A DNA stretch of 8,308 nucleotides. It comes from Prevotella sp. UBA3675 (GTDB lineage: Bacteria; Bacteroidota; Bacteroidia; Bacteroidales; Bacteroidaceae). Where the stretch lies: NCBI GenBank assembly GCA_002372235.1, contig DFJI01000005.1:1001-9308 (forward strand), written 5' to 3'. Of the stretch, positions 1 through 6,328 are shown in pieces; the stretch's first letter is position 1; the number at the start of each line of letters is the position of its first letter. Under the pieces are notes generated by a model. The model did no database searches and was not told where the DNA came from. It saw only the letters and a list, made by a program, of their open reading frames with translations. The position numbers and the translations under genes are program-made.

Positions 1-279
1 TCGGTGGGCCGTTACCCCGCCGACTGCCTAATCAGACGCATCCCCATCCCCAAGCGACAAGTCTTTGTTCCTCATCAGATGCCATCCAAGGAAAACATAG
101 GGCATTAATCCGACTTTCGCCGGGCTATTCCCTACTTGGGGGAAGGTTGGATACGCGTTACTCACCCGTGCGCCGGTCGCCATCAGTTGTTGCAAGCAAC
201 AACCATGCTGCCCCTCGACTTGCATGTGTTAAGCCTGTAGCTAGCGTTCATCCTGAGCCAGGATCAAACTCTTCATTGT
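1..279 (-). rRNA. rrs: 16S ribosomal RNA, 5' portion (truncated by window edge)
   Basis: Read on the minus strand, the segment begins near 279 with the conserved 16S start (GAAGAGTTTGATCCTGGCTC at about 255-274), followed by the 'GATGAACGCTAGCTACAGGC' block and the 'AACACATGCAAGTCGA' block. The later 'GGCGCACGGGTGAGTAACGC' and 'GGCGGGGTAACGGCCCACC' blocks are also present. Only about the first 280 nt are inside the window; the gene runs off at position 1. The mature 5' end was placed at 279 by aligning the GAAGAG motif with E. coli numbering, so it is good to a few bases. The GATGAACGCTAGCTACAGGC start and the V1-V2 sequence look like Bacteroidales, most like Prevotella, but I cannot assign a species by eye. 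Confidence 0.98.
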
Positions 280-395
280 AAAAAATAAATCTGTATGTCT
301 GTATTCAGGACGCAACGTATCCGAATAGTATCAAGCATTCTCTGTCACCTCTTCATTCAAAATCGACGGCTGACTTCATATTTTCTATCTACCCA

Positions 396-418
396 GTGCC
401 GACGAAAAACATCGGCAC
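396..418 (-). other. Hairpin in the 16S leader
   Basis: A perfect 7-bp inverted repeat, GTGCCGA (396-402) and TCGGCAC (412-418), encloses a 9-nt loop. It lies downstream of the boxA-like element in the direction of transcription. No U tract follows it, so it is not an intrinsic terminator. It could be a boxB-like or boxC-like antitermination element, or a processing signal; the specific role is inference. Confidence 0.45.
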
Positions 419-454
419 CGCTTCTTGTACTACTTCACTGTCTATGTAAGTCTT

Positions 455-463
455 TCAAAGAAC
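455..463 (-). promoter_or_regulatory. boxA-like antitermination element
   Basis: The minus strand reads GTTCTTTGA, followed by AAG. This resembles the boxA sequences that recruit NusB/NusE in rRNA leaders (E. coli TGCTCTTTA; TTCTTTGAAA-type versions in many other phyla). It lies about 40 nt downstream of the predicted transcription start, a usual place for boxA. The match is by motif only. Confidence 0.5.
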
Positions 464-508
464 TCTTCTTTTTTATCGCCTCGGAGATCGTTTCCTCGTT
501 AGCGGATG

Positions 509-538
509 CAAAGGTACGACTTTTTTCGTTCAGACAAA
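509..538 (-). promoter_or_regulatory. rRNA operon promoter (Bacteroidetes type)
   Basis: On the minus strand the -7 element TACCTTTG (509-516) matches the Bacteroidetes primary-sigma consensus TAnnTTTG exactly. A -33 TTTG (535-538) lies 18 bp further upstream, within the accepted spacing. Initiation is expected near 502. The upstream DNA (about 540-665) is very AT-rich, which would suit UP-element-like activation of an rRNA promoter. The -33 box sits inside a 12-bp palindrome, CAAAATATTTTG (535-546). Confidence 0.75.
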
Positions 539-671
539 ATATTTTGCCAACTTTTTTCAACGATTTATATCATTTCAATGAGTAATTTAATATAAATCAT
601 GACTTACACCTTATTATATTATATAGAATTCACCAAAAGGGGCTATAAGGAAGTAAAAAAAGATGTTTTAC

Positions 672-717
672 AAAAAAAGGCTTCTTTATTCAAGTTGTTC
701 CTCGAATAAAGAAGCCT
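672..717 (-). terminator. Strong rho-independent terminator of the Bax-inhibitor-like gene
   Basis: A perfect 14-bp stem (678-691 with 704-717; AGGCTTCTTTATTC and its complement) encloses a 12-nt loop. On the minus strand it is followed directly by a run of seven T residues (672-678, the last overlapping the stem base). It lies 25 nt beyond the stop codon of the gene ending at 743. It should insulate the rRNA promoter downstream from read-through. On the plus strand the stem is followed by CTATG, so it would work in one direction only. Confidence 0.93.
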
Positions 718-742
718 CTATGTTATCTGAACTTTTAAAAGA

Positions 743-1465
743 TTAATCTCTTGACGATCCTAAGATACGCAACAGATAGAGGAATAGGTTGATAAAATCA
801 AGATAAAGCGTGAGAGCTCCAAGAAGAGCCAACTTCTGCATTCCCTCTCCTGCATCAGGTGCCTGCATGAACATCTCTTTAATTTTCTGAGAGTCGTAAG
901 CAGTAAGTCCGACAAATAGCAACACGCCAATATAGCTGATAATGAGGTTCAAGCCTGAGCTCTTGACAAAAATATTCACGACCGAAGCTATGATAATGCC
1001 TATCAATCCCATGAAAAGAATACGCCCCCATGAGGTAAGATCCTTTTTCGTGAAATAGCCATAGACAGCCATCACAGCAAAAGTGATTGCGGTAATGCCA
1101 AACACACTGGCGATTGAAGACTCTGTATAGACCAAGAAAATGGATGAAAGCGTAGCACCATTCAGTACGGAATAGAGCACAAACATTAGCGTAGCTACAG
1201 GCAGGGAGAGCTTATTAATAGCTGCCGACAAGCCGAAGACCAATGCTAATTCACCAATTATCAATCCCCAAAGTACGGCTGAGTTGGCGTAAATGAGTTG
1301 CAAAAGAGCTGGTGAAGTGGCGACATAATAAGAAGTGAGGCCAGTGATAACCATTGCCAAAGCCATCCACAGATAGACTTTACGCATCAGCACCGGGAAG
1401 GCTAACGACGACTGTAGTTGCTCTTGTCGAGAAATTGAACTGTAATTTAATTCTTCGTAATCCAT
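743..1465 (-). CDS. Bax inhibitor-1/YccA-family membrane protein
   Basis: The 240-aa product is a multi-pass inner-membrane protein of the Bax inhibitor-1 (TMBIM/YccA/YetJ) family. After a polar N-terminus (residues 1-28) I count seven hydrophobic segments, at roughly 30-50, 58-80, 88-112, 119-137, 147-168, 172-190 and 211-233. Family signatures are GYFTKKDLTSWG (136-147), LTAYDSQKIK (187-196) and the final LYLDFINLFLYLLRILG stretch (220-236). Asp191 and Asp223 match the positions of the paired aspartates that act as a pH-sensing latch in the B. subtilis homologue YetJ, a calcium-leak channel. Length is typical for bacterial members. In E. coli, YccA restrains the protease FtsH; whether this protein acts on ions or on FtsH cannot be told from sequence. 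It appears monocistronic, with its own promoter and a strong terminator. Confidence 0.95.
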   Translation of the reverse strand: MDYEELNYSSISRQEQLQSSLAFPVLMRKVYLWMALAMVITGLTSYYVATSPALLQLIYANSAVLWGLIIGELALVFGLSAAINKLSLPVATLMFVLYSVLNGATLSSIFLVYTESSIASVFGITAITFAVMAVYGYFTKKDLTSWGRILFMGLIGIIIASVVNIFVKSSGLNLIISYIGVLLFVGLTAYDSQKIKEMFMQAPDAGEGMQKLALLGALTLYLDFINLFLYLLRILGSSRD

Positions 1466-1496
1466 AAATCAATCAAATCTTTTTGTTAATACAAAG

Positions 1497-1528
1497 CAAA
1501 GATATGAATAAAAACGAATGCTACGAAA
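1497..1528 (-). promoter_or_regulatory. Probable promoter of the Bax-inhibitor-like gene
   Basis: The minus strand carries TATCTTTG at 1497-1504, an exact TAnnTTTG -7 element. The upstream box is imperfect: TTTC at 1525-1528, 20 bp away, instead of TTTG. The predicted start near 1490 gives a leader of about 25 nt before the ATG at 1465. No terminator is visible between the helix-turn-helix gene and this point, so read-through from 1573 may add to expression. Confidence 0.5.
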
Positions 1529-1572
1529 TAATAAGACAATTTTTAATATAAAAAACGCAAAAAATAGGATCC

Positions 1573-1788
1573 TTATCGTTTCTTTTTGAACGTATTTTCA
1601 GACAATTCCTTAAAGAAATCATGATTCAGAATAAGGCAAATCTGCTGCAAAAGATTCACATTGATATCAGCTCGCTTAAAGATGTCATAAACATTGGTAC
1701 GCTCACAGGGAATCTGTTCAGCCAGCCACTTTGCAGAGCGGTGCTGAGAAAAAAGAACTGTTTTGATTCTATTACCTATCTTCTCCAT
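1573..1788 (-). CDS. Small Cro/C1-like helix-turn-helix protein
   Basis: The 71-aa product is almost entirely one helix-turn-helix domain. The likely turn lies between SAKWLAEQI (18-26) and ERTNVYDIFKR (29-39), the second being the probable DNA-recognition helix. It is followed by the support helices NVNLLQQICLILNHDFFKEL (43-62) and a basic tail ending in KKKR. Short proteins of this build (a start like M-[KE]-x-[IV]-G-x-x-I-K and an end like L-N-x-D-F-F) are common and mostly uncharacterised in Bacteroidales. It has a very good promoter of its own, a leader of only about 16 nt, and nearby inverted repeats that could be operators. It could therefore be an autoregulated repressor, but the target is unknown. 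No toxin or phage gene adjoins it. Confidence 0.8.
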   Translation of the reverse strand: MEKIGNRIKTVLFSQHRSAKWLAEQIPCERTNVYDIFKRADINVNLLQQICLILNHDFFKELSENTFKKKR

Positions 1789-1810
1789 ATTTCATAAATA
1801 TTAACGGGTG

Positions 1811-1841
1811 CAAAATTAATATAATTCTGGAATTTTTCAAA
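1811..1841 (-). promoter_or_regulatory. Promoter of the helix-turn-helix gene
   Basis: The minus strand shows TAATTTTG (1811-1818), an exact TAnnTTTG -7 element, and TTTG (1838-1841) as the -33 element with an ideal 19-bp spacer. Initiation near 1804 would leave about 16 nt before the ATG at 1788. The -33 box overlaps the CAAAACGG repeat arm (1838-1845) discussed under the repeats. Confidence 0.75.
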
Positions 1842-1891
1842 ACGGGAAAATCAAGGCAAATAGACATGAGGGCCGTTTTGCCGAACAAAAC
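1838..1891. repeat. Operator-like inverted repeats at the helix-turn-helix promoter
   Basis: Two inverted repeats share one arm. CAAAACGG (1838-1845) is complementary to CCGTTTTG (1873-1880), separated by 27 bp. GTTTTG (1875-1880) and CAAAAC (1886-1891) also form a compact 17-bp dyad with a 5-bp centre, a size typical for Cro/C1-type operators. The first arm overlaps the -33 box of the gene's promoter. A possible autoregulatory site is inference; the AT-rich background makes chance matches plausible. Confidence 0.35.
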
Positions 1892-1946
1892 AATCAATTC
1901 GCAAACAAAAGGGAGAAAAATTTTGAAATTTATCTGTTTACACTTG

Positions 1947-1965
1947 ATTGAGGGGAGCACTCAAT
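1947..1965 (-). terminator. Weak hairpin at the 3' end of the sugar operon
   Basis: ATTGAG (1947-1952) and CTCAAT (1960-1965) form a 6-bp stem with a 7-nt loop, overlapping the TGA stop codon of the SGNH-protein gene. No U run follows on the minus strand, so it is at best a weak or factor-dependent terminator, or an mRNA 3'-end stabiliser. No better terminator is visible between 1789 and 1960. Confidence 0.3.
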
Positions 1966-2866
1966 GTAAATCTAACATTTCTTTGGTGAAAAAGCGAGTG
2001 AATTTCACAGCTCCTTGATCAGTAAGATGATCTGAGTCGAAGAAATCATTGTCCATGAACCGAGAGTCGCAGGAGTAGTCGGCTGAAACGGCTCCATAAA
2101 TCCGGCAACAACTGTCGGTCATTTCTTTTACTAACTGTAACTGGCGAGCATCTGCCTTGCGGGTATAGGCAGCATGGACAGGTGTCTGCAACAAAAACAA
2201 ACGCACATTTCGTTGCTGACACCACTCAGCAACAGAATCCAGATAGCAACGATTACGATGCGTGCTATTCCAATCAACAAAGCGATGCTCTCTGATGTTC
2301 TCATCAAGGAAGTCATTCGGATTACGTTTGGCCACTGAATAGTCGCATCCCAACCCCAAACTATCACAATTCAACCCCTCATGATGCAAATGCCGCTTCA
2401 CTTTCTGCCAGAAATAAGTCATACTTGACAGCTCAAAGGCGTATCTTGACAGGCATGAGTGAGCAGGATAGCCCATATAGAGTTGGTAATAGGTGACTCG
2501 TGCCGGTTCGTCGTTCTCCATCGGTGTGTCGAAAAGACATGAATTGTCTGCCACTAAAACGACACGTCGCAATTTGGGACACGCTCGAGCATATCGTTTC
2601 AACAAGAAGTAATCATGCTCTATTCGTTGTGACACATTGCTCAAATTAAACACGCTATCACCTATGACCGAGGGCACCAATCCATAATAGGCATGCGAAT
2701 TGCCCAAAATAAGTGTATGTACCCGATGACCGTTCTCCCACATCCATGACTCCTTATATTTATAGGTATTCGGCAAAGAGCGTACATAACTTTCAGCCAG
2801 TATCAATATCCCGATGAAGGGTAGCAGAAAGAGAATGGAACGAAACACAAACTTCTTCATAGGCAT
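1961..2866 (-). CDS. Membrane-anchored SGNH-hydrolase-like protein, MBOAT partner
   Basis: The 301-aa product has an N-terminal hydrophobic anchor (about residues 6-25) after MPMKKF, then a probably periplasmic SGNH-like domain. The nucleophile block is LILGNSHAYYG (52-62), with Ser57 in a GNSH motif. The C-terminal block DSDHLTDQG (277-285) supplies the Asp277-x-x-His280 pair. So all three triad positions are present. In DltD, AlgJ/AlgX and PatB systems such a protein works with an MBOAT channel-transferase to place acyl groups, usually acetyl or D-alanyl, on an exported polymer. The MBOAT gene lies directly upstream, and stop and start overlap by one base (TGATG), which fits a dedicated pair. 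M3 is an alternative start. The mature part carries ten cysteines, unusual for an exported protein. Acceptor and acyl group are unknown. Confidence 0.8.
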   Translation of the reverse strand: MPMKKFVFRSILFLLPFIGILILAESYVRSLPNTYKYKESWMWENGHRVHTLILGNSHAYYGLVPSVIGDSVFNLSNVSQRIEHDYFLLKRYARACPKLRRVVLVADNSCLFDTPMENDEPARVTYYQLYMGYPAHSCLSRYAFELSSMTYFWQKVKRHLHHEGLNCDSLGLGCDYSVAKRNPNDFLDENIREHRFVDWNSTHRNRCYLDSVAEWCQQRNVRLFLLQTPVHAAYTRKADARQLQLVKEMTDSCCRIYGAVSADYSCDSRFMDNDFFDSDHLTDQGAVKFTRFFTKEMLDLH

Positions 2867-4287
2867 CAGAACTGGAAATAGATGAATGTCTGGTCTTCAC
2901 CACGTCCGAAAAAGACGAGAATGAGCACTAAGTAATAGATAGTCCAGCGAACCACCCGATAACGTCCGACAGCCAAGCCTTTCAGCTGCAAAGGACAGAG
3001 GCGATCACGCTGCATCCACTCAACAACCAGCATAAGGCCGCAATAGAGCAAAGCTACCTTGCCGTGCTGTAAGCCACCGAGACTAAAGGATGAAAGCGTG
3101 GTGAAGAGCCGAGTCAGATAGTCGAAAGCCTCAGCAATACTGGCAGAACGAAACACGACCCACCCGATAGCTACCAAGAAAAAAGTGAATATGATTTGCG
3201 GAATGCTATGCCAAGTAGGTGTATCAGAAAGGTCAGATTTCTGATTTGAACGTAACCACCGTTGAACGGTCAACAAACAGGCATTATATCCTCCCCATGC
3301 CACGAAGGTCCAATTAGCTCCGTGCCAAAGTCCACTCAACAAAAAAACGATAAACACATTACGCACGGTTCGGATGTTCCCCTCTCGACTACCTCCCAAA
3401 GGGATGTAGAGATAGTCACGGAACCAAGCCATTAGCGAGATATGCCATCGCCGCCAGAATTCCCCTATGTTTTTAGAGAAATAAGGCAACCTGAAGTTCT
3501 CCATGAGATTGATACCAAACAACTTAGACGTGCCTATGGCGATATCAGAATAGCCAGAGAAGTCGCCATAGATCTGAAAGGTGAAGAGCAACATTCCACC
3601 AATGAGGGTCAGTGCATCTGCTTCAGCATAGTTCTCCCAAATCAGATTGACGGCTACAGCACAATTATCAGCCACTACCATCTTCTTGAAAAAGCCCCAA
3701 AGCATGCGCCGTAAGCCATCAGTGGCCTCATCGTAGCGAAATGTTCGGGAGCCCAACATCTGTGGAAGCAGATGACTGGCTCTCTCAATGGGACCGGCCA
3801 CTAATTGCGGGAAGAATGCTATATAGGCAAAAAACGCCACAACGTCATTTGTGGCGCGAAGTTTTCCCCGATAGACATCGATGGTATAGCTCAAAGACTG
3901 AAAAGTGTAGAAACTGATGCCCACAGGCAGAATCAGTCGAAGAGTCGGCACATCAAGCGAGTACCCCACTTGGAGAAACAACTTCTGAAGATTCTCTACA
4001 AAGAAATCATAATACTTGAAAACACCTAAGATACCGAGATTTAGGACAATGTTGGAGGCAACGACAGCTCGTTTATGCTGTGCGTGCTCTAACCATAGTC
4101 CACTGACGAAACTGGAGACAGAGGTAATGAGAATCAATATCAGAAAACGCCAGTCCCACCATCCATAGAACACATAGCTCGCCAATAACAGCCAAAGGTT
4201 CTGCCAGCGCAAATTTCTTCCCAAGAACCAATAGACCGTAAAAACGACGGAGAGGAAAATGAAGAAGGCGACAGAAACAAATGACAT
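2866..4287 (-). CDS. MBOAT-family membrane-bound O-acyltransferase (AlgI/DltB type)
   Basis: The 473-aa integral membrane protein has the family's layout: many hydrophobic segments, an N-terminal YVFYGWWDWRFLIL stretch (38-51), the PVGISFYTFQSLSY block (121-134), FFPQLVAGPIER (158-169) and the QIYGDFSGYSDIAIG block (238-252). FWRRWHISL (277-285) and GLWHGANW (319-326) follow; His322 in the second is the invariant catalytic histidine. Length is typical of AlgI/DltB/PatA. The protein is expected to take an acyl group from a cytosolic donor, such as acetyl-CoA, and hand it across the membrane to its SGNH partner, encoded immediately downstream with a 1-nt stop-start overlap. The gene starts 2 nt after the aminotransferase stop codon. 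Position in the cluster suggests the acceptor is the glycan containing the amino sugar made by the preceding genes; that is inference. Confidence 0.93.
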   Translation of the reverse strand: MSFVSVAFFIFLSVVFTVYWFLGRNLRWQNLWLLLASYVFYGWWDWRFLILILITSVSSFVSGLWLEHAQHKRAVVASNIVLNLGILGVFKYYDFFVENLQKLFLQVGYSLDVPTLRLILPVGISFYTFQSLSYTIDVYRGKLRATNDVVAFFAYIAFFPQLVAGPIERASHLLPQMLGSRTFRYDEATDGLRRMLWGFFKKMVVADNCAVAVNLIWENYAEADALTLIGGMLLFTFQIYGDFSGYSDIAIGTSKLFGINLMENFRLPYFSKNIGEFWRRWHISLMAWFRDYLYIPLGGSREGNIRTVRNVFIVFLLSGLWHGANWTFVAWGGYNACLLTVQRWLRSNQKSDLSDTPTWHSIPQIIFTFFLVAIGWVVFRSASIAEAFDYLTRLFTTLSSFSLGGLQHGKVALLYCGLMLVVEWMQRDRLCPLQLKGLAVGRYRVVRWTIYYLVLILVFFGRGEDQTFIYFQF

Positions 4288-4289
4288 GA

Positions 4290-5390
4290 TCAGCTGAAGC
4301 GATTAATCAGTTTCACCACAGTATCTATTTCTTTCTGCGTCATAGCCTGATGGCAAGGAATGCTCAGTTCCTGGGCATGAATCTGTTCGGTTACGGGCAG
4401 TGACAGTTGATTCCACGAACGATAGCAAACCTGTTTGTGCGGTGGTATGGGATAGTGAATGACCGTCCCCACCCCATTCTCACGAAGATATTGTTGCAGT
4501 TCATCACGATGCTCGCAAAGCAAGGGAAAGATGTGATAGACACTCTCCGATTGATCAGGCAAATGCGCTAAAGGATTGGAGATGTGCTCAATATAATAGT
4601 CGGCTATCTGCTGACGACGGGTATTGTCAGCATCAAGATACTTCAGTTTCACGTCGAGCACAGCGGCCTGCAGCTCGTCGATGCGCGAATTGCGCCCTAC
4701 ATAGTCGAAGACATACTTCTGCGAAGAACCATAGTTGGCAATACTGCGGATCACGGTTGCCAACTGTTCGTCATCGGTGGTAACAGAACCTGCGTCGCCA
4801 AGTGCTCCAAGGTTTTTGCCGGGATAAAAGCTATGAGCTGCCGCATGGCCCAGTGAGCCAGTTCTTTTCCGCTCGCCATCAGGCATTCTGCACCCATGTG
4901 CCTGCGCATTGTCTTCTATAACTTTCAGATTGTACTGCTGTGCCAACTGAGCAATCTTCTCCGTGTAGGCACAACGACCGTAGAGATGAACCACCATGAT
5001 GGCTCGTGTCCGGTCTGTGATGGCTTGTTCTATCAGTCGGTCGTCAATCTCAAACGTGTCAAGTCGCGGCTCCACTAAGACTGGAGTCAAACGATTCTCA
5101 GTGATTGCCAGTATAGAGGCTATGTAGGTATTGGCAGGGACAATGACTTCATCGCCCTCTTTCATTAGTCCTTGCTCTATATAGGCTCTGAGAATCAGTG
5201 TCAGTGCATCCAATCCGTTAGCCACGCCAACGCAATGTTGCGTGCCAATATAACGGGCGTAATTGCGTTCAAAGCGTTCTGTGGCTTCACCTTTCAGATA
5301 CCATCCGCCATCAATGACACGACTGACGGCCTGATGAATCTCATCAGCATGCATCTCAGTGATGCGCTTCAAGGGTAAGTAGTCTATCAT
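4290..5390 (-). CDS. fdtB: DegT/DnrJ/EryC1/StrS-family PLP sugar aminotransferase (FdtB/QdtB type)
   Basis: This is a 366-aa PLP enzyme that transfers an amino group from glutamate to a keto-sugar nucleotide. Numbered from the chosen start, it shows ANGLDALTL (57-65, phosphate binding), VIEDNAQAHG (157-166, with Asp160 facing the PLP ring nitrogen), SFYPGKNLGALGDAG (187-201, with Schiff-base Lys192) and NSRIDELQAA (234-243). The HYPIPPHKQ block (312-320) is also present. The frame stays open upstream to an ATG at 5420. I prefer the ATG at 5390, which overlaps the previous stop codon by one base (TGATG) and gives the family's normal N-terminus, MIDYLPLKRI. With an adjacent 3,4-ketoisomerase the likely product is a dTDP-3-amino-3,6-dideoxyhexose, Fuc3N or Qui3N. 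Sequence alone does not fix which; other 3- or 4-aminotransferases share this fold. Confidence 0.88.
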   Translation of the reverse strand: MIDYLPLKRITEMHADEIHQAVSRVIDGGWYLKGEATERFERNYARYIGTQHCVGVANGLDALTLILRAYIEQGLMKEGDEVIVPANTYIASILAITENRLTPVLVEPRLDTFEIDDRLIEQAITDRTRAIMVVHLYGRCAYTEKIAQLAQQYNLKVIEDNAQAHGCRMPDGERKRTGSLGHAAAHSFYPGKNLGALGDAGSVTTDDEQLATVIRSIANYGSSQKYVFDYVGRNSRIDELQAAVLDVKLKYLDADNTRRQQIADYYIEHISNPLAHLPDQSESVYHIFPLLCEHRDELQQYLRENGVGTVIHYPIPPHKQVCYRSWNQLSLPVTEQIHAQELSIPCHQAMTQKEIDTVVKLINRFS

Positions 5391-6328
5391 CACAGCGTCC
5401 ATTCGTAAGTATCGTAGCAAATGGCACGCCCGCCGAAGCCTTCTTTCTGTGCCACTAATCCTTGATTGAGGACAGAACCGTCGCCTTCAGTTGATCGTCC
5501 GAAGTCCAGATACTGATAGTCAGGGAAGTCCTCATACATGGCTCGTTCATAGATGGCATCGACTGCGCCTACTGCTTTTCCCACAGGAGTAGAAGAGCAA
5601 TACTGCCCGTGAAGCACTTGTGGCGAGAGATAGAACGTAAGCCCTGCCACAACGTCACCTTTATAATAAGCATTGTATTGCACGATGTGGTGCGGGAACC
5701 GCGAGTGGAGCAGTTCCATCTCCTCCACCGTATGAACAGGGCGCACACCATGACGATCAGCCAGATTATTCTCCAACACAGGCCAGAAAGCACGGAAGTT
5801 GTCCTCACGCTTCACTTCCACCCCATTCACTTTTGAGTTTTGCAGTCTTCTCCGTCTGTCTTTGCGCCAGCGCAGGTGCTGTTGCATAAAGATGACCGTA
5901 CCGATGTCGCGTGAAATGACACGAGCCTTGCAAATCCAAAACAGTGGATAAAGATCCTCCTCAGCAGCATGTTGGTGATAGACCCAAGGCACTGGCTTAT
6001 AGACCACCCGCTTAATGCCTGCCGCCTTGAGCCATTCGTTCAATTCGATAAAGAGCTGAATGACATCGGCAGCCGTCACGTCGATACTCATTATCAGTCC
6101 TCCATAGGTGAGACCCTGATGGGAATAGAGTGTATCGCCCACGATATTGGCTGGCAGTATCGAATGCAGATGGCGGCCCACATAGAACATGAGCGAGTGA
6201 TCCTTGAAGCGGTCGGAGTGATAGTCCATGTAATCGCGGTAGAACAGGAAAGTCGCATTGCGCGCCTTTGCCACATATCGATCCCAAGCGAGTTTGTCTT
6301 CAGGTGTATATCGTCTTATTTCGAACAT
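5390..6328 (-). CDS. FemAB/GNAT-like acyltransferase, probable amino-sugar N-acyltransferase
   Basis: The 312-aa soluble protein has the double-GNAT (FemAB-like) look. The N-terminal half has YGGLIMS (75-81) and LNEWLKAAGIKRVVYKPVPW (96-115). A basic helix follows at about 152-161 (RWRKDRRRRL region), and the C-terminal half has VVAGLTFYL (226-234), YQYLDFGRSTEGDG (271-284) and a final QKEGFGGRA block (294-302). Similar GNAT proteins often sit beside WxcM/FdtA-like and DegT-like genes in Bacteroidetes polysaccharide loci. Placed between the ketoisomerase and aminotransferase genes, with a 13-nt overlap upstream and a 1-nt overlap downstream, it is the obvious candidate to acylate the new 3-amino group. 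The described FdtC and QdtC enzymes use a hexapeptide-repeat fold instead, which this protein lacks. Acyl donor is unknown: acetyl-CoA, another acyl-CoA, or aminoacyl-tRNA if truly FemAB-like. Confidence 0.75.
   Translation of the reverse strand: MFEIRRYTPEDKLAWDRYVAKARNATFLFYRDYMDYHSDRFKDHSLMFYVGRHLHSILPANIVGDTLYSHQGLTYGGLIMSIDVTAADVIQLFIELNEWLKAAGIKRVVYKPVPWVYHQHAAEEDLYPLFWICKARVISRDIGTVIFMQQHLRWRKDRRRRLQNSKVNGVEVKREDNFRAFWPVLENNLADRHGVRPVHTVEEMELLHSRFPHHIVQYNAYYKGDVVAGLTFYLSPQVLHGQYCSSTPVGKAVGAVDAIYERAMYEDFPDYQYLDFGRSTEGDGSVLNQGLVAQKEGFGGRAICYDTYEWTL

Larger units (their letters stand above)
280..502 (-). other. 16S rRNA transcribed leader
   Basis: This is the stretch between the predicted transcription start near 502 and the mature 16S 5' end. 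No protein gene is convincing here. It carries a boxA-like element at 455-463 and a hairpin at 396-418, as expected of an rRNA leader that recruits antitermination factors and is later removed by RNase processing. The partner strand for a 16S processing stem would lie beyond the 3' end of 16S, outside the window, so that stem cannot be checked. Confidence 0.6.

Noticed and set aside
28..225. 65-aa open frame on the minus strand
   Set aside because: It lies wholly inside the 16S rRNA gene, so it is a by-chance frame in rRNA sequence.
535..546. CAAAATATTTTG palindrome as a separate operator
   Set aside because: Half of it is explained by the -33 promoter box, and 12-bp AT palindromes are common in such AT-rich upstream DNA.
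295..585. 96-aa open frame on the plus strand
   Set aside because: It overlaps the 16S leader and promoter on the opposite strand, shows no recognisable protein pattern, and is better explained by the boxA, hairpin and promoter signals.
547..671. Search for a second rRNA promoter, a small gene or a small RNA
   Set aside because: No second TAnnTTTG with a TTTG partner and no convincing reading frame or terminator-bounded RNA was found; the region is simply AT-rich.
1772..1960. 62-aa open frame on the minus strand
   Set aside because: It overlaps the helix-turn-helix gene and its promoter in another frame, with low-complexity AT-rich codons and no family resemblance.
5569..5808. Minus-strand frames inside the acyltransferase gene (also 6012-6287 and 6094-6276)
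   Set aside because: They are out-of-frame readings of a gene that has a full-length, family-like product.
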